From: Candidatus Methylospira mobilis
Lineage (GTDB): Bacteria > Pseudomonadota > Gammaproteobacteria > Methylococcales > Methylococcaceae
Direction: 5' to 3'
Assembly: GCF_009498235.1 (NCBI RefSeq)
Contig: NZ_CP044205.1
Coordinates: forward strand, 1,737,389-1,801,388
DNA: 64,000 nucleotides
A program made the position numbers and the translations under genes. Below the pieces are notes generated by a model, which did not search any database, was not told the origin of the DNA, and worked only from the letters and a program-made list of their open reading frames with translations. Position 1 is the stretch's first letter, and each line of letters starts with the position of its first letter. This document shows, in pieces, positions 1 to 10,852 of the stretch.

Positions 1-169
<169 letters not shown>

Positions 170-180
170 CTGGTTTTCCC

Positions 181-197
181 CTCTCCCTGTGGGAGAG
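181..197. repeat. Short dispersed palindrome CTCTCCC-TGT-GGGAGAG
   Basis: A 7-base stem with a 3-base loop lies in the pheS-pheT spacer. Palindromes of this CTCTCCC/GGGAGAG type are common intergenic repeats in many proteobacterial genomes. Only one copy was noticed in this window. Confidence 0.35.
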
Positions 198-226
198 AGG
201 AGTAAACAAGATTAGGAAGGTGTCCC

Positions 227-2605
227 GTGCTTTTTAGCGAAGCTTGGTTAAGAGAGTTTACCGATCCATCCTGCGATACGGAGCAACTGGTGGCCCGGTT
301 GACGATGGCGGGTTTGGAAGTCGATCGAGTCGTACCGGTTGCCGGCGCATTCAGTAGCGTAGTCGTCGGGGAGGTGCTGGGGTTTGAGCCTCATCCCCAG
401 GCAGACAGATTGCGCGTATGCCGGGTAGCAGCCGGCTTTCCCGAGCCGCTGATCATCGTTTGCGGCGCGCCGAATGTCGTAGCGGGAATGAAGGTTCCGT
501 TGGCAACCGTTGGCGCAACGCTTCCGGGAGGCGTCGTCATAAAAGCCGCGCCATTGCGCGGTGTAATGTCTTCCGGCATGTTATGTTCCGCGCGCGAGCT
601 GGGTATCGAGGAACAGAACGACGGTTTATGGGTTTTGCCGGCCGATGCGCGCCCCGGAACGGATGTGCGCACGCTGTTGAATCTGGACGATGTCAGTATA
701 GAAGTCGATTTGACGCCCAATCGCGCCGATTGTTTGGGCGTGCTTGGGATAGCGCGTGAGGTAGCAACGCTGACCGGTAGTGAGTTGCATTTTCCGCAGC
801 CCCCCGCGCATGCCTCAATGCACGACCGGGTCATGGACGTGACGATTAGCGAGACGGCGGCCTGCCCTCGCTATCTGGGGCGATTGATTAAAGGGATAGG
901 TGGAGAAGCCGTTACGCCATTCTGGATGCTGGAGCGGCTGCGCCGTTGCGGTATTCGCGCCATCAGTCCGGTGGTCGATATAACCAACTATGTGCTGCAG
1001 GAGCTGGGACAGCCTTTGCATGCGTTCGATGCCGGGAAAATCCAAGGCGGCGTCCGTGTGCGATTTGCGCACGACGGAGAATCGATACAATTGCTGAACG
1101 GGCAGATTGTAGAGTTATGCAGCGATGTGCTGGTGATCGCCGACGCCGAACGGGCATTGGCTTTTGCCGGCGTTATGGGCGGTAGCGAATCAGCCGTCAA
1201 TGCAGGCACCGTGGATATATTCCTGGAATCGGCGTTCTTCGCGCCCGGCGCCATCATGGGTAAGGCGCGCCGTTACGGTCTGAATACCGATGCATCCCAT
1301 CGATATGAGCGCGGCGTCGATCCCGATTTGCAGCGCATCGCGATGGAACGCGCGACGCAGTTGCTGCTGGATATCGTCGGCGGCTCCGCAGGGCCGATAA
1401 TCGAGCGCGTAAGCGCAAACGCATTGCCGCAACGCGCATCCATCGTCTTGCGCGAGGCGCGCATCGCAGCCCTGTTGGGTGTGGCGCTTGAGCGGCAGCA
1501 GATCGAAAGCATCCTGCTGGCCTTGGGGATGGATGTGCGCGTACAGGATCACGGCTGGTCGGTGACGCCGCCGGGTTTCCGTTTCGATATTGCTATCGAG
1601 GCCGATTTGATAGAAGAAATCGGCCGGGTTTACGGGTATGATAATATTCCGAAACGGGAGGCCAACGGCCGCGTCTCCCTGCAACCCGAACCGGAATCGC
1701 AGGCCGATATCGAGCGCATCAAGGATGTGCTGGCGGCACGCGGTTATCATGAAGCGATTACTTACAGTTTTGTCGATATGCAGCGTCAAACGCTGCTGGA
1801 CCCGGCGACCGAGAGTTACGTTATACTGCAAAATCCGATTTCCTCGGATATGTCGGTTATGCGCACCGGTTTATGGGCCGGTCTGATCGATGCGGCATTG
1901 AAGAACCTGAACCGCCAGCAAGCGCGCGTGCGGTTGTTCGAAAGCGGGTTGCGCTTCAGCCGTATGCATGGCGAAATCAGCCAGACGCCGGGATTGGCCG
2001 GGCTGGTTGTTGGCTCGGTATATCCTGAGCAATGGGGCGAAAAAAGCCGGGGTGTGGATTTTTTCGATATCAAAAGCCATGTGGAGGCTATACTACGGCT
2101 TGCAGGACATGAAAACGAAATAAGTTTTGTTCCGGGTAAGCATCACGCATTACACCCAGGGCAATGCGCAGAGATTGTTTTGCGGCAGCTGCGGTTGGGA
2201 TGGATCGGTATGCTGCATCCTGAGCTGGAAAAAACATTCGGCTTTGAGCAACCGGTTTTTTTGTTCGAACTTGATCAGACGCCGTTGCTTCGGCGCGGAG
2301 TGGTGAGTTTCGATACCTTGTCGCGTTTTCCTCAGGTAAGGCGCGATATTGCATTAATCGTCAACGAATCGGTGCAATCTGCTTCTTTGGTGAATAGTGT
2401 GAAGCAGCAGGATGCGCTGATACGTGAGGTGGTGGTTTTTGATGTTTACCAGGGACCCGGCATCGCCGATGCGATGAAAAGCGTGGCCTTGGGGTTGGTG
2501 TTGCAGGACGACAATGAAACTTTGACTGATAACCGGGTGGACGCGGTCATTGCCGATGTGCTTGTACACTTGAAAAATCAGTTTGATGCACAGTTGAGAG
2601 AGTAA
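227..2605 (+). CDS. pheT: Phenylalanine--tRNA ligase beta subunit
   Basis: 792 residues, close to the 795 of E. coli PheT. The protein binds tRNA-Phe and carries the editing site, working with PheS in the cytoplasm. Visible order: an EMAP-like tRNA-binding domain at about 40-150 ([20 protein letters not shown]), the B3/B4 editing domain at about 205-385 ([22 protein letters not shown]), the B5 domain at about 400-475 ending [20 protein letters not shown], and a C-terminal FDX-ACB anticodon-binding domain ([16 protein letters not shown]). The start is GTG at 227, chosen because AGGAAGG sits 7-8 bases upstream and the N-terminus ([11 protein letters not shown]) matches the family. ihfA follows after 4 bases. 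Confidence 0.97.
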   Translation: MLFSEAWLREFTDPSCDTEQLVARLTMAGLEVDRVVPVAGAFSSVVVGEVLGFEPHPQADRLRVCRVAAGFPEPLIIVCGAPNVVAGMKVPLATVGATLPGGVVIKAAPLRGVMSSGMLCSARELGIEEQNDGLWVLPADARPGTDVRTLLNLDDVSIEVDLTPNRADCLGVLGIAREVATLTGSELHFPQPPAHASMHDRVMDVTISETAACPRYLGRLIKGIGGEAVTPFWMLERLRRCGIRAISPVVDITNYVLQELGQPLHAFDAGKIQGGVRVRFAHDGESIQLLNGQIVELCSDVLVIADAERALAFAGVMGGSESAVNAGTVDIFLESAFFAPGAIMGKARRYGLNTDASHRYERGVDPDLQRIAMERATQLLLDIVGGSAGPIIERVSANALPQRASIVLREARIAALLGVALERQQIESILLALGMDVRVQDHGWSVTPPGFRFDIAIEADLIEEIGRVYGYDNIPKREANGRVSLQPEPESQADIERIKDVLAARGYHEAITYSFVDMQRQTLLDPATESYVILQNPISSDMSVMRTGLWAGLIDAALKNLNRQQARVRLFESGLRFSRMHGEISQTPGLAGLVVGSVYPEQWGEKSRGVDFFDIKSHVEAILRLAGHENEISFVPGKHHALHPGQCAEIVLRQLRLGWIGMLHPELEKTFGFEQPVFLFELDQTPLLRRGVVSFDTLSRFPQVRRDIALIVNESVQSASLVNSVKQQDALIREVVVFDVYQGPGIADAMKSVALGLVLQDDNETLTDNRVDAVIADVLVHLKNQFDAQLRE

Positions 2606-2609
2606 AACG

Positions 2610-2909
2610 ATGGCGTTGACAAAAGCCGAGCTGGTTGAAAATTTGTTGCAGGAATATCCTCTTATTAATAAGCGGGATGCCAAAGAACTGGTCGATCAGT
2701 TTTTCGAAGAAATAAAAACGGCTTTGGAAGCCGGAAATACGGTTAAGCTTTCGGGTTTTGGAAATTTCGATTTACGGGATAAAAAGGAGCGACCGGGACG
2801 TAATCCGCGTACCGGCGAGGAAACGCCGATTTGCGCACGGCGTGTGGTTACTTTCAGGCCGGGCCAGAAGTTAAAGGTAAGAGTTGAAACCAACGAGCAG
2901 TTGGTTTGA
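2610..2909 (+). CDS. ihfA: Integration host factor subunit alpha
   Basis: 99 residues, the standard IhfA length. IHF is a heterodimeric nucleoid protein that bends DNA and assists transcription, replication and recombination. The sequence starts [12 protein letters not shown] and contains the DNA-binding arm signature [12 protein letters not shown] with the conserved proline at its tip. The gene begins 4 bases after pheT, the pheST-ihfA arrangement found across gammaproteobacteria. The partner ihfB is not in the window. Confidence 0.97.
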   Translation: MALTKAELVENLLQEYPLINKRDAKELVDQFFEEIKTALEAGNTVKLSGFGNFDLRDKKERPGRNPRTGEETPICARRVVTFRPGQKLKVRVETNEQLV

Positions 2910-3183
2910 TTTGGCGGGTTGATAAACTTTTGGCAAGCATACAGCTAGCCAGGTTGGAGCAGAGGTAAGGATGATCGAAACATGCGAAAGCGCGTCCGAT
3001 CCATCAGCTCTGCCGCGTACCCATCCTCGCGGCTTCCATGCCCGGGTGTGAAGGGGGCTTGGTTTAGCTTCGCTGTCTGGACGGCCTCACCAGCCTTGCC
3101 CAGCCGCATTTCGGCAGGCCACACCCGATTATTATGCCGGACTTACCATTTTAGCTGAACACCCGCTGTCGGAGCTTAGGGAA
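2910..3183 (+). other. 274-base spacer between ihfA and argC, nothing recognised
   Basis: I looked for the MerR-family gene and tRNA-Pro that follow ihfA in some relatives and found neither. No ORF with a plausible start, no tRNA cloverleaf and no SRP-RNA core motif is visible. The stretch is GC-rich after about 3000 and contains several short inverted repeats. It probably holds the argC promoter and the ihfA transcript end. Confidence 0.4.
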
Positions 3184-4215
3184 ATGATCAAGGCAGGTAT
3201 CGTTGGCGGAACCGGATACACCGGAGTGGAGTTGCTGAGGCTGTTGGCTTTGCATCCTGGCGTGGCGGTGCATGCGGTCACGTCGCGTTCCGATGCAGGT
3301 AAACGCGTCGATGCTGTTTACCCTAATCTGCGCGGTCACATCGACAAGGTTTTTGTCGAGCCGGAGTTGAATAGCCTCAGCGAATGCGGGGTGGTGTTTT
3401 TTGCCACGCCCAACGGAACCGCGATGCGCATGGCGCAAGCCTTACTCGATAAGGGCATCAAAATCATCGACCTGGCGGCGGATTTCCGGCTTAAAGACGG
3501 CGCGGTTTGGGAAAAATGGTATGGAGAGCCGCATGCCTGCCCTTGTTTGCTGTCGGAAGCGGTCTACGGTTTACCGGAAGCGCAGCGTAGCGCGGTCCGC
3601 AACGCCCGTCTGCTGGCAAATCCGGGCTGTTATCCGACCTCGGTGCAATTGGCATTGCTGCCGCTGATCGAGGCAAAGGCCATTCATCTGGACAATCTGG
3701 TGGCCGATGTCAAATCGGGGGCCAGCGGGGCAGGGCGCAAAGCCGAGTTGTCACTGCTGATGAGCGAAAGCGGCGAAAGTTTCAAGGCCTACGCGGTTGA
3801 TGGGCATCGGCATCTGCCTGAAATTGAGCAGGAATTGACGCAGGCCGCCGGCATGCCTGTCGGTTTGACCTTCGTGCCGCATCTGCTGCCGATGATACGC
3901 GGTATCCATGCGACGGTTTATGCGCGCGTGAAGGACGATACGCTCGATTTTCAGCAACTTTTCGAAACGCGTTATCGCGACGAAGTTTTTGTCGATGTGC
4001 TGCCGGCAGGCTCGCATCCGGATACGCGCAATGTGCGCGGTTCCAATCGCTGTCAACTCGCGATACATCGACCGCAGCAAGGCAATGCCCTGGTTATCCT
4101 GTCAGTCATCGACAATCTGGTTAAAGGCGCGGCGGGACAGGCTGTGCAGAATATGAATCTGATGTTCGGATTGCCGGAAACCCAAGGGCTGGAAGCGATA
4201 GGCTTGTATCCGTAA
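3184..4215 (+). CDS. argC: N-acetyl-gamma-glutamyl-phosphate reductase
   Basis: 343 residues. Catalyses NADPH-dependent reduction of N-acetylglutamyl phosphate, the third step of arginine synthesis. The N-terminal Rossmann motif [14 protein letters not shown] is at 8-21, and the catalytic cysteine is Cys149 in NPGCYPT. Conserved [10 protein letters not shown] and [12 protein letters not shown] segments follow, and the C-terminus [19 protein letters not shown] is typical. It stands as a single gene between ihfA and prmB; no other arg gene is in the window. Confidence 0.97.
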   Translation: MIKAGIVGGTGYTGVELLRLLALHPGVAVHAVTSRSDAGKRVDAVYPNLRGHIDKVFVEPELNSLSECGVVFFATPNGTAMRMAQALLDKGIKIIDLAADFRLKDGAVWEKWYGEPHACPCLLSEAVYGLPEAQRSAVRNARLLANPGCYPTSVQLALLPLIEAKAIHLDNLVADVKSGASGAGRKAELSLLMSESGESFKAYAVDGHRHLPEIEQELTQAAGMPVGLTFVPHLLPMIRGIHATVYARVKDDTLDFQQLFETRYRDEVFVDVLPAGSHPDTRNVRGSNRCQLAIHRPQQGNALVILSVIDNLVKGAAGQAVQNMNLMFGLPETQGLEAIGLYP

Positions 4216-4257
4216 TTATCAATAATTACCTTTATTATCACCAAAATCAATATTCTT

Positions 4258-5157
4258 ATGGATAAAGCGGCTCAGGGTATCGCAACGCAACTGACCACAA
4301 TCCGCGATTACATCCGTTGGGCGGCCAGCCGTTTCAACGAGGCAGGCCTTTTTTTCGGACACGGCACAGCAACGGCCACGGATGAGGCGGCGATGCTGGT
4401 GCTGCACGCGATTCATCAACCTAATGATTTGCCGGCAGGTTACTTTAATTGCGTCCTGGATTTATCCGAACGCGCTGCGATTCTGGCTTTGGTGGCTCGC
4501 CGTATCAATGAGCGCAAGCCCGCCAGTTATGTGACGCAACAGGCCTGGTTCGCCGGATTGCCGTTCTATGTCGATGAGCGTGTGCTGGTGCCGCGCTCGC
4601 CCTTTGCCGAGTTGATAGAGCAGCGCTTCGAGCCCTGGCTGGCCGATCCCGATGCGGTAACAGACGTACTGGATTTGTGCACCGGCAGCGGCTGTATCGC
4701 CATCGCCACGGCTTTCGCCTTTCCCGATGCCAAAATCGATGCGGTCGATATTTCACCGGATGCGCTGGCGGTTGCGCGCATCAATGTCGATCGTCATGAT
4801 CTGGCCGATCGCGTCAATCTGTTGCAGTCCGATTTGTATGGCGCACTGGCCGACAAAAAATATGACCTGATCGTGAGCAATCCCCCTTATGTCAGCCAGG
4901 CCGAATGGGCCGCGCTGCCGCCGGAATATCATGCGGAACCGCGTATTGGTCTGGAATCGGGAGAAAGCGGTTTGGATTGCGTGAACGGAATATTGGCTCG
5001 CGCGAAAGCGCATTTGAAACCGGGCGGACTGCTGATCGTAGAGGTCGGCAACAGCGCTGAGGCGCTGGAAGCGGCTTATCCGCAACTGCCGTTTTGCTGG
5101 ATAGAATTCGAGCGGGGAGGCGATGGCGTGTTTGTGCTTTCTTACGACCAGCTTTAA
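4258..5157 (+). CDS. prmB: Ribosomal protein uL3 N5-glutamine methyltransferase
   Basis: 299 residues. An AdoMet-dependent methyltransferase modifying a glutamine of ribosomal protein uL3 (family knowledge). The AdoMet motif VLDLCTGSGCIAIA is at 137-150 and the glutamine-methylating NPPY motif at 208-211. The N-terminal helical domain (to about 105) is the PrmB/PrmC type. It lies directly upstream of aroC, the conserved prmB-aroC neighbourhood, which separates it from the paralogue PrmC (normally next to prfA). Spacing to aroC is 23 bases. Confidence 0.93.
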   Translation: MDKAAQGIATQLTTIRDYIRWAASRFNEAGLFFGHGTATATDEAAMLVLHAIHQPNDLPAGYFNCVLDLSERAAILALVARRINERKPASYVTQQAWFAGLPFYVDERVLVPRSPFAELIEQRFEPWLADPDAVTDVLDLCTGSGCIAIATAFAFPDAKIDAVDISPDALAVARINVDRHDLADRVNLLQSDLYGALADKKYDLIVSNPPYVSQAEWAALPPEYHAEPRIGLESGESGLDCVNGILARAKAHLKPGGLLIVEVGNSAEALEAAYPQLPFCWIEFERGGDGVFVLSYDQL

Positions 5158-5180
5158 GTAAAATGCAGTCAGGTTGATTC

Positions 5181-6278
5181 ATGTCGGGAAACAGCATCGG
5201 TAAACTTTTTTGTGTGACCACCTTTGGCGAAAGCCACGGGCCGGCGCTCGGCTGTATTGTTGACGGTTGCCCGCCGGGGCTGGAACTGAGCGTAGCGGAT
5301 TTGCAGCGCGATCTTGACCAGCGCAAACCGGGAACCTCTCGTCATACCACGCAACGGCGCGAGGCGGATGAGGTCAAAATTTTGTCCGGCGTCTTCGAAG
5401 GCAAGACTACCGGTACTCCGATAGGCCTGCTGATAGAAAATACCGATCAGCGTTCGCGCGATTACAGCGATATTGCGGAAACATTCCGTCCGGCGCATGC
5501 CGATTACACTTACCATATGAAATACGGTTTGCGCGATTATCGGGGCGGGGGGCGTTCCTCGGCGCGCGAAACCGCGATGCGCGTGGCGGCGGGCGGCATT
5601 GCCAAAAAATATCTCAAGGAGTGTCTTGGCATGGAAGTCAGGGGCTATCTTGCGCAGTTGGGGCCGATAAAGGTCAGGCGTTTGTGCTGGGATGAAATTG
5701 ACAACAACGCTTTTTTCTGCCCTGACCCCGATATAGTGCCGGAACTGGAAGCTTATATGGATGCGCTGCGCAAAGAGGGCGACTCGGTCGGCGCGCGCAT
5801 TAATGTCGTTGCAACCGGAGTTCCACCCGGGTTGGGCGAACCGGTTTTCGATCGGCTCGATGCCGATCTCGCGCATGCATTGATGAGCATCAATGCGGTG
5901 AAAGGCGTTGAAATCGGCGACGGCTTTGCCTGTATCGAAGCCAAGGGTTCCTGTTTTCGCGATGAAATCACCCCTCAAGGATTTTTGAGCAATCATGCGG
6001 GCGGCATACTGGGGGGGATTTCTTCCGGTCAGTCCATCGTCGCCGGTATTGCATTGAAGCCCACTTCCAGTTTGCGTCTGCCGGGGCGTTCGATCAATGT
6101 GCGCGGGGAGCCGGTCAACGTAGTCACCACCGGCCGTCACGATCCCTGCGTCGGCATCCGCGCCACGCCTATTGCCGAAGCGATGACGGCTATTGTGCTG
6201 CTTGATCATTTATTGCGGCATCGCGCGCAGAATCAGCATGTGCACACCAGCCTGCAGCCCGTTCCCGCCGAATTATAG
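5181..6278 (+). CDS. aroC: Chorismate synthase
   Basis: 365 residues. Converts 5-enolpyruvylshikimate-3-phosphate to chorismate using reduced FMN, the last shikimate step. Signature segments are [18 protein letters not shown] near residue 15, RPAHADYTY, the long [16 protein letters not shown] motif, and [10 protein letters not shown]. The length matches bacterial AroC. It is probably co-transcribed with prmB. Confidence 0.98.
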   Translation: MSGNSIGKLFCVTTFGESHGPALGCIVDGCPPGLELSVADLQRDLDQRKPGTSRHTTQRREADEVKILSGVFEGKTTGTPIGLLIENTDQRSRDYSDIAETFRPAHADYTYHMKYGLRDYRGGGRSSARETAMRVAAGGIAKKYLKECLGMEVRGYLAQLGPIKVRRLCWDEIDNNAFFCPDPDIVPELEAYMDALRKEGDSVGARINVVATGVPPGLGEPVFDRLDADLAHALMSINAVKGVEIGDGFACIEAKGSCFRDEITPQGFLSNHAGGILGGISSGQSIVAGIALKPTSSLRLPGRSINVRGEPVNVVTTGRHDPCVGIRATPIAEAMTAIVLLDHLLRHRAQNQHVHTSLQPVPAEL

Positions 6279-6334
6279 AACCAGTTATTGACCGTCCGCG
6301 GGCGGGATTGCCGTAAAAGGCCAACAAACGGTAT

Positions 6335-7504
6335 ATGACGAAATCCCTTTCAGTTCCTTATTGGCGGCTCTCCGGATACTACTTTTCCTATTTCGCGGCC
6401 TTGGGTGCATTTATGCCCTATTGGTCGATGTATCTCAAGGATAAAGGTTTTACATCCTCGCAGATAGGCCAGCTCATGGCCATACTGGCGTTGACCAAGC
6501 TGCTGTCGCCCAATCTCTGGGGGTGGCTGGCCGATCACAGCAGGCGCCACGCGCTGCTGGTGCGCATCAGCTCGCTGATGACCGCCATGCTTTTTTTTCC
6601 TGTCGACCGTATGGACAGTTTTGCGCAGATGGCTGGGTTGCTGGTTGCGATCGGTCTGTTCTGGAATGCGCCGTTGCCGTTATTCGAATCGGTTACGCTT
6701 GGCTATCTGCCGCACGATTCGCATCGCTACAGCCGTATTCGTCTGTGGGGGTCGGTAGGATTTCTTATCGCCGTGCTGTTTTTCGGCTGGGCGCTGAACA
6801 ACGGGTTGGCTATTGCCTGTTTGCCGCAGGCGGTCTGGCTTTTGTTGCTGTGGATGTCGATCATTAGTTTGACGATTAACGAACCGCCGGTCCGGCATAC
6901 GCCACAAGTTCATTCTTCGGTTTGGGCGGTACTCAAGCGGCCTGAAGTGGCTGCGGCGTTTGTTGTTTTTATGCTGGTGCAGGTGATGCATGGCCCGCAT
7001 TATGTCTTTTTTTCCATTTACCTGGAGCAAAACGGCTACGATAACGACCGGATCGGTCAATTGTGGGCGCTGGGCGTGCTGGCTGAAGTCCTGTTGTTCG
7101 CTTTTGCGGGCGGGTTGCTGCGCCGCTTCAGCATCAGGCATTTGTTGCTTCTTGCGTTGACTCTCGGTATCGTGCGCTGGATGATCACCGGATGGATGGT
7201 CCGGCATGCATACTGGATTATCATCGCGCAAACACTGCACGCCGCAACATTCACCGCCACCCATATAGTCTCCATGAGTCTGATACACCGGTATTTTTCC
7301 GGACAGCATCAAGCCAAGGGACAAACGCTCTATTCCAGCTTGTCCTACGGCCTGGGCGGCATGCTGGGCAGCTTTATTGCCGGCGAGCTGTGGGAACGGA
7401 CGGGGCCTGAGAGCATTTACCTGTTTTCGGCGGCGGTCAGCCTCCTGGCCTTACTTATAACCTGGGGCTGGCTGGATAGAGACCGGCCGGCAGTGTCGGC
7501 ATAG
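6335..7504 (+). CDS. MFS transporter, HcaT/phenylpropionate-permease-like family
   Basis: 389 residues with about 12 hydrophobic segments. The N-terminus YWRLSGYYFSYFAALGAFMPYWSMYLKDKGF is the signature of the MFS_1-like group that includes E. coli HcaT. Conserved charged loop residues are present (LWGWLADHSRRHALL; RIRLWGSVGFL). It is an inner-membrane secondary transporter. The substrate cannot be told from sequence, because members of this group are often annotated as phenylpropionate or sugar permeases without evidence. It sits alone between aroC and the exbB operon. Confidence 0.82.
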   Translation: MTKSLSVPYWRLSGYYFSYFAALGAFMPYWSMYLKDKGFTSSQIGQLMAILALTKLLSPNLWGWLADHSRRHALLVRISSLMTAMLFFPVDRMDSFAQMAGLLVAIGLFWNAPLPLFESVTLGYLPHDSHRYSRIRLWGSVGFLIAVLFFGWALNNGLAIACLPQAVWLLLLWMSIISLTINEPPVRHTPQVHSSVWAVLKRPEVAAAFVVFMLVQVMHGPHYVFFSIYLEQNGYDNDRIGQLWALGVLAEVLLFAFAGGLLRRFSIRHLLLLALTLGIVRWMITGWMVRHAYWIIIAQTLHAATFTATHIVSMSLIHRYFSGQHQAKGQTLYSSLSYGLGGMLGSFIAGELWERTGPESIYLFSAAVSLLALLITWGWLDRDRPAVSA

Positions 7505-7580
7505 CGGTTGTGGGAAGAGGGTAAACCCGTTCTCTTTGCGATACAATCATTCGGAGTTCTATTGCCGTGAGGGAGATCAT

Positions 7581-8195
7581 GTGTTTGAAATAATTCGTGC
7601 CGGTGGATGGGTCATGTGGCCGATCCTGCTATGTTCCATGCTGGCGATGGCGATTATCATCGAGCGTTTTTGGGCCTTGCGGACCGGCGTTATCATGCCG
7701 GCGCACCTGATACCTGAAATCTGGAAGCTGCATCGCGAAGATGCGCTGGACGAAGCGCGCATACGCCAGATAGGACTGGATTCGCCGCTGGGCGCCATTC
7801 TGGCGGCAGGACTCGGCAATCATCGCTTTGGCCGTGAAATCATGAAAGAAAGCCTCGAACAGGCCGGCCGTTCGGTAATTCACGACCTCGGGCGCTACCT
7901 GGATACCTTGGGTACTATCGCCAGCGTCTCGCCTTATCTGGGCTTATTGGGCAGCGTGCTTGGCATGATCAAGGTGTTTTCCCTGTTCTCGGTGGAAAAC
8001 GGCATTACCAATCCGGCGCATCTGGCGGGCGGTATTTCGGAGATCCTGGTTGCGACCGCATCGGGTTTGGCGCTGGCGATTCCCAGTTTGATGTTTTACC
8101 GCTACTTCCGCGCGCGCATAGACAGTTTGTCCATCCGCATGGAAGTGGAGTGCCTGCGCCTGGTCGAATTGATACACGGCGAACGAGCGGAATAG
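7581..8195 (+). CDS. exbB: ExbB/TolQ-family proton channel protein
   Basis: About 204 residues from the GTG at 7581, chosen because GAGGGAG lies just upstream and the next residues (MFEIIRAGGWVMWPILLCSM) give the usual ExbB start; an upstream in-frame ATG at 7536 would add 15 unlikely residues. Three membrane segments are visible, and the MotA/TolQ/ExbB core LGTIASVSPYLGLLGSVLGMIKVF is at about 112-135. With ExbD it uses the proton gradient to energise TonB (or a TolA-like protein). It is the first gene of an operon with exbD, lpxK, ycaR and kdsB. TolQ rather than ExbB is possible, but no tolR/tolA/tolB accompanies it. Confidence 0.9.
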   Translation: MFEIIRAGGWVMWPILLCSMLAMAIIIERFWALRTGVIMPAHLIPEIWKLHREDALDEARIRQIGLDSPLGAILAAGLGNHRFGREIMKESLEQAGRSVIHDLGRYLDTLGTIASVSPYLGLLGSVLGMIKVFSLFSVENGITNPAHLAGGISEILVATASGLALAIPSLMFYRYFRARIDSLSIRMEVECLRLVELIHGERAE

Positions 8196-8202
8196 GTGCT
8201 TG

Positions 8203-8631
8203 ATGAATTTCAGACCACAACGAGGCGAGCGGCTGGAACTCAATCTGATTCCGATGATCGACGTATTGATCGTGCTGCTGATTTTTCTGGTGCTGACCAC
8301 GACTTTCGCGCGTGAAACCGCGTTGACCATCAATCTACCGAAAGCGGTGAGCGGCAATAACGCGCCGCAGGCTCCGGCCATCGAACTGGTAATCGACGCC
8401 GACGGTCACTATGCCGTGAATAAAAAGCGCCTGGAGCGTGATGAGCTGGACGCGATCAAGCAAGCTCTGCAGGACGCCGGGGCTCAGGAAAACTCGGTAT
8501 TGACGATTTCAGCGGATCGCAATGCCCGTCATCAGGGTTTGATAACCGCGCTCGATGCGGCCAGCGTGTTGGGTTTGACGCATATCAGCATAGCCGCCGA
8601 AGCCGAGCGTCATGAAAAACCGGCTAAATAA
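8203..8631 (+). CDS. exbD: ExbD/TolR-family biopolymer transport protein
   Basis: 142 residues. One N-terminal membrane segment follows the short cytoplasmic tail, with the conserved membrane aspartate in NLIPMIDVLIVLLIFLVLTTTF, then a periplasmic domain ending AASVLGLTHISIAAE. It partners ExbB. The ATG at 8203 is preferred over the in-frame TTG one codon upstream. Its last 20 bases overlap the start of lpxK, implying translational coupling. Confidence 0.92.
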   Translation: MNFRPQRGERLELNLIPMIDVLIVLLIFLVLTTTFARETALTINLPKAVSGNNAPQAPAIELVIDADGHYAVNKKRLERDELDAIKQALQDAGAQENSVLTISADRNARHQGLITALDAASVLGLTHISIAAEAERHEKPAK

Positions 8632-9619
8632 CTGGCTGCAGCGCATCTGGTACCAGCGTACTTCGCCCCCGGTGCTGCTGCGGCCATTGTCGCATCTGTT
8701 CCGGCATATTGTTCTGAAGCGCAGGGCTTGGTATGGCGCGCACCCGGAAGCCGCCCGGCGTTTACCTGTGCCCGTGATCGTGATCGGAAATTTGAGCGTA
8801 GGCGGCACCGGCAAAACTCCTTTGGTGATCTGGATGGCGCGATTTCTGACCCAGGCCGGATACCGGCCCGGCATAGTCAGCCGCGGCTATGGCGTGCGTT
8901 TGCGGCAGCCTTTACTGGTGACCGCGGAATTCGATCCCGCGCAGGCGGGCGACGAACCGGTGTTGATAGCTCAAAAAACAGCCTGTCCGGTCTCTGTCTT
9001 CCCCGATCGCGCGCGCGCCGCCGATGTTTTGCTCGCCGCCGGCTGCGACCTGATTATTTCCGACGACGGCATGCAGCATTACCGTATGGCTCGGGATATC
9101 GAAATTGCGCTGATAGACGGCGACAGGCGGCTGGGCAACGGCGCCTGTTTGCCCGGCGGCCCGTTGCGTGAGCCGGTAGAGCGTCTGGACAGTGTCGATT
9201 TTGTGGTATGCAATGGCGGTCAGGCGCAGCCCGGAGAATACCCTATGCTTGTGACCGGCTCAACGGCGGTTAATCTCGCCAATGAGACGGTGACCAGGCC
9301 GCTTGCAGCGTTTCAAGGCGAAAAACTGCTGGCGCTGGCGGCGATAGGCAATCCGCAACGCTTCTTCAACAGCCTGCAGGAAACCGGGTTGACGTTTGCA
9401 GCAAAGGTGCTGCCGGATCATCATGCCTTTGTTGCAAGCGATGTGGAGCAGGAAAACGGCATTACGGTTTTGATGACGGAAAAAGATGCGGTGAAATGCA
9501 GAAAGTTTAATTCTTCTGCATTGTGGTATGTACCGGTGGAGGCGGAGTTGCCGATTGCGTTTGGCGACAGGGTTTTGGATAGTTTAAAAAAAATTACAAA
9601 GGTGAAACAGAATGGATAG
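8612..9619 (+). CDS. lpxK: Tetraacyldisaccharide 4'-kinase
   Basis: 335 residues. Phosphorylates the 4' position of the lipid A disaccharide at the inner-membrane face. A hydrophobic N-terminal helix precedes the P-loop GGTGKT at 64-69 ([14 protein letters not shown]), and the conserved SRGYG and [10 protein letters not shown] motifs follow. It overlaps exbD by 20 bases and ycaR by 8. No msbA gene precedes it, unlike in E. coli. Confidence 0.96.
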   Translation: MKNRLNNWLQRIWYQRTSPPVLLRPLSHLFRHIVLKRRAWYGAHPEAARRLPVPVIVIGNLSVGGTGKTPLVIWMARFLTQAGYRPGIVSRGYGVRLRQPLLVTAEFDPAQAGDEPVLIAQKTACPVSVFPDRARAADVLLAAGCDLIISDDGMQHYRMARDIEIALIDGDRRLGNGACLPGGPLREPVERLDSVDFVVCNGGQAQPGEYPMLVTGSTAVNLANETVTRPLAAFQGEKLLALAAIGNPQRFFNSLQETGLTFAAKVLPDHHAFVASDVEQENGITVLMTEKDAVKCRKFNSSALWYVPVEAELPIAFGDRVLDSLKKITKVKQNG

Positions 9620-9827
9620 AAAACTGCTGGATATACTGGTATGCCCGGTTTGCAAGAGCCCGTTGCTTTACCGCAAGGAACATCAAGAGCTGGTCTGCAA
9701 GGCCGACCGCCTTGCCTACCCGATCCAGGATGGTATTCCGGTGATGCTCGAAAGCGAGGCGCGGCGTTTGAGTCTGGAAGAGATTGATGAATTGAATAAG
9801 GGCTTAGCGGAAACGGCAGGTGCATGA
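9612..9827 (+). CDS. ycaR: Trm112-like zinc-ribbon protein YcaR
   Basis: 71 residues of the Trm112/UPF0434 family, found between lpxK and kdsB in many gammaproteobacteria. The start [18 protein letters not shown] is typical. Only one CxxC pair (Cys11, Cys14) plus Cys29 is present, so metal binding may be partial. Its biochemical role is not established; the Trm112 fold in other organisms activates methyltransferases. It overlaps kdsB by 4 bases (ATGA). Confidence 0.9.
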   Translation: MDRKLLDILVCPVCKSPLLYRKEHQELVCKADRLAYPIQDGIPVMLESEARRLSLEEIDELNKGLAETAGA

Positions 9828-10597
9828 AGCGTGATTTCAAAATTGTGATTCCGGCGCGCATGGGGTCCAGTCGCTTGCCGGGCAAACCGATGCGTTTGCT
9901 GGCAGGCCAGCCGATGATCGCGCATGTCTGCGACCGGGCGCTGGAGTCGGGTGCATCCGAAGTCGTGGTCGCCACCGACGACGAGCGTATACTGCAAGTA
10001 GCGGAAAGCCGGGGCGTGGCGGCGCTGATGACGCGAGAAGATCACGCCAGCGGCACCGAACGCATAGCCGAAGTGATAGAACGGCTGGGTTGGGCGGACC
10101 ACGAAATTGTTGTTAATCTGCAAGGCGACGAACCTTTGATGCGTCCGCAACTACTGGGACAGCTGGCGACGGCGCTGGCGCCCGATTGCGGATGCGAAAT
10201 GGCGACTCTGGCCGCGCCGCTGGATACTGCCGATGTATTCAACCCGCATGCGGTCAAGGTTGTGCTTGATGGCAAAGGCCACGCGCTCTACTTCAGCCGC
10301 GCGCCGATACCGTGGGACCGCGAAGCTTTCGCCGACGAACAAAACCGGGTGGTGCAAGGCAGGCATTTTCTGCGTCATGTCGGAACCTATGCCTATACCG
10401 CCGGGTTTATCCGCCGCTATGTCGAGTTTCCAGCTTCGGAGCTGGAGTCGATCGAATGTCTGGAGCAATTGCGCGTGCTGTGGATGGGGGAGCGTATCAA
10501 GGTATTACGCATAGACCAGCCACCGGAGGCGAGTGTCGATACCGAAGCCGATCTGATACGTGTCAATGCATTGATGGAGCAGATTGAAACGGTGTGA
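9824..10597 (+). CDS. kdsB: 3-deoxy-manno-octulosonate cytidylyltransferase
   Basis: 257 residues. Makes CMP-Kdo from CTP and Kdo for lipopolysaccharide inner core. The nucleotide-binding start [15 protein letters not shown] is near residue 6, and LQGDEPLM and the [12 protein letters not shown] region are conserved. It is the last gene of the exbBD-lpxK-ycaR-kdsB operon, whose lipid A and Kdo functions belong together. Confidence 0.97.
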   Translation: MKRDFKIVIPARMGSSRLPGKPMRLLAGQPMIAHVCDRALESGASEVVVATDDERILQVAESRGVAALMTREDHASGTERIAEVIERLGWADHEIVVNLQGDEPLMRPQLLGQLATALAPDCGCEMATLAAPLDTADVFNPHAVKVVLDGKGHALYFSRAPIPWDREAFADEQNRVVQGRHFLRHVGTYAYTAGFIRRYVEFPASELESIECLEQLRVLWMGERIKVLRIDQPPEASVDTEADLIRVNALMEQIETV

Positions 10598-10745
10598 GCG
10601 TTTAAGAATATAGATCGCATTACCCGGAACTCTAGTAATTGCGGGCGATGCACCGGATGTTTTGTCGTGCGGCGACTATTCAGCTCATTTGAGCCTGCTG
10701 CGGAAAGCGAATTATTAACAATATGATTTTCGAATGAAGCAACGT

Positions 10746-10805
10746 TGTAGGAGCGGGCTTTAGCCCGCGATCGGCCCTTTTCGCGGGCTAAAGCCCGCCC
10801 CTACA
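10746..10805. repeat. REP-like palindromic element
   Basis: A 60-base near-perfect palindrome: TGTAGGAGCGGGCTTTAGCC and its reverse complement flank a short centre, with an internal GCGGGCTTTAGCCCGC half-palindrome in each arm. A related sequence occurs at 25776. Such TGTAGG(A/G)GCGsGCTTTAGCsCGC units are typical REP/REPIN-type intergenic repeats. It lies between the convergent ends of kdsB and the autotransporter gene, where it may also act as a transcript end. Confidence 0.7.
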
Positions 10806-10852
10806 GTATGCAACGGTGACCGAACAGTTACGTCGCGCGAAGCGAGACAGGT

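Noticed and set aside
2910..3183. tRNA or 4.5S/6S RNA after ihfA
   Set aside because: No acceptor stem with TTCGA-type T-loop and no GGTCAGGTCCGGAAGG-type SRP core could be found.
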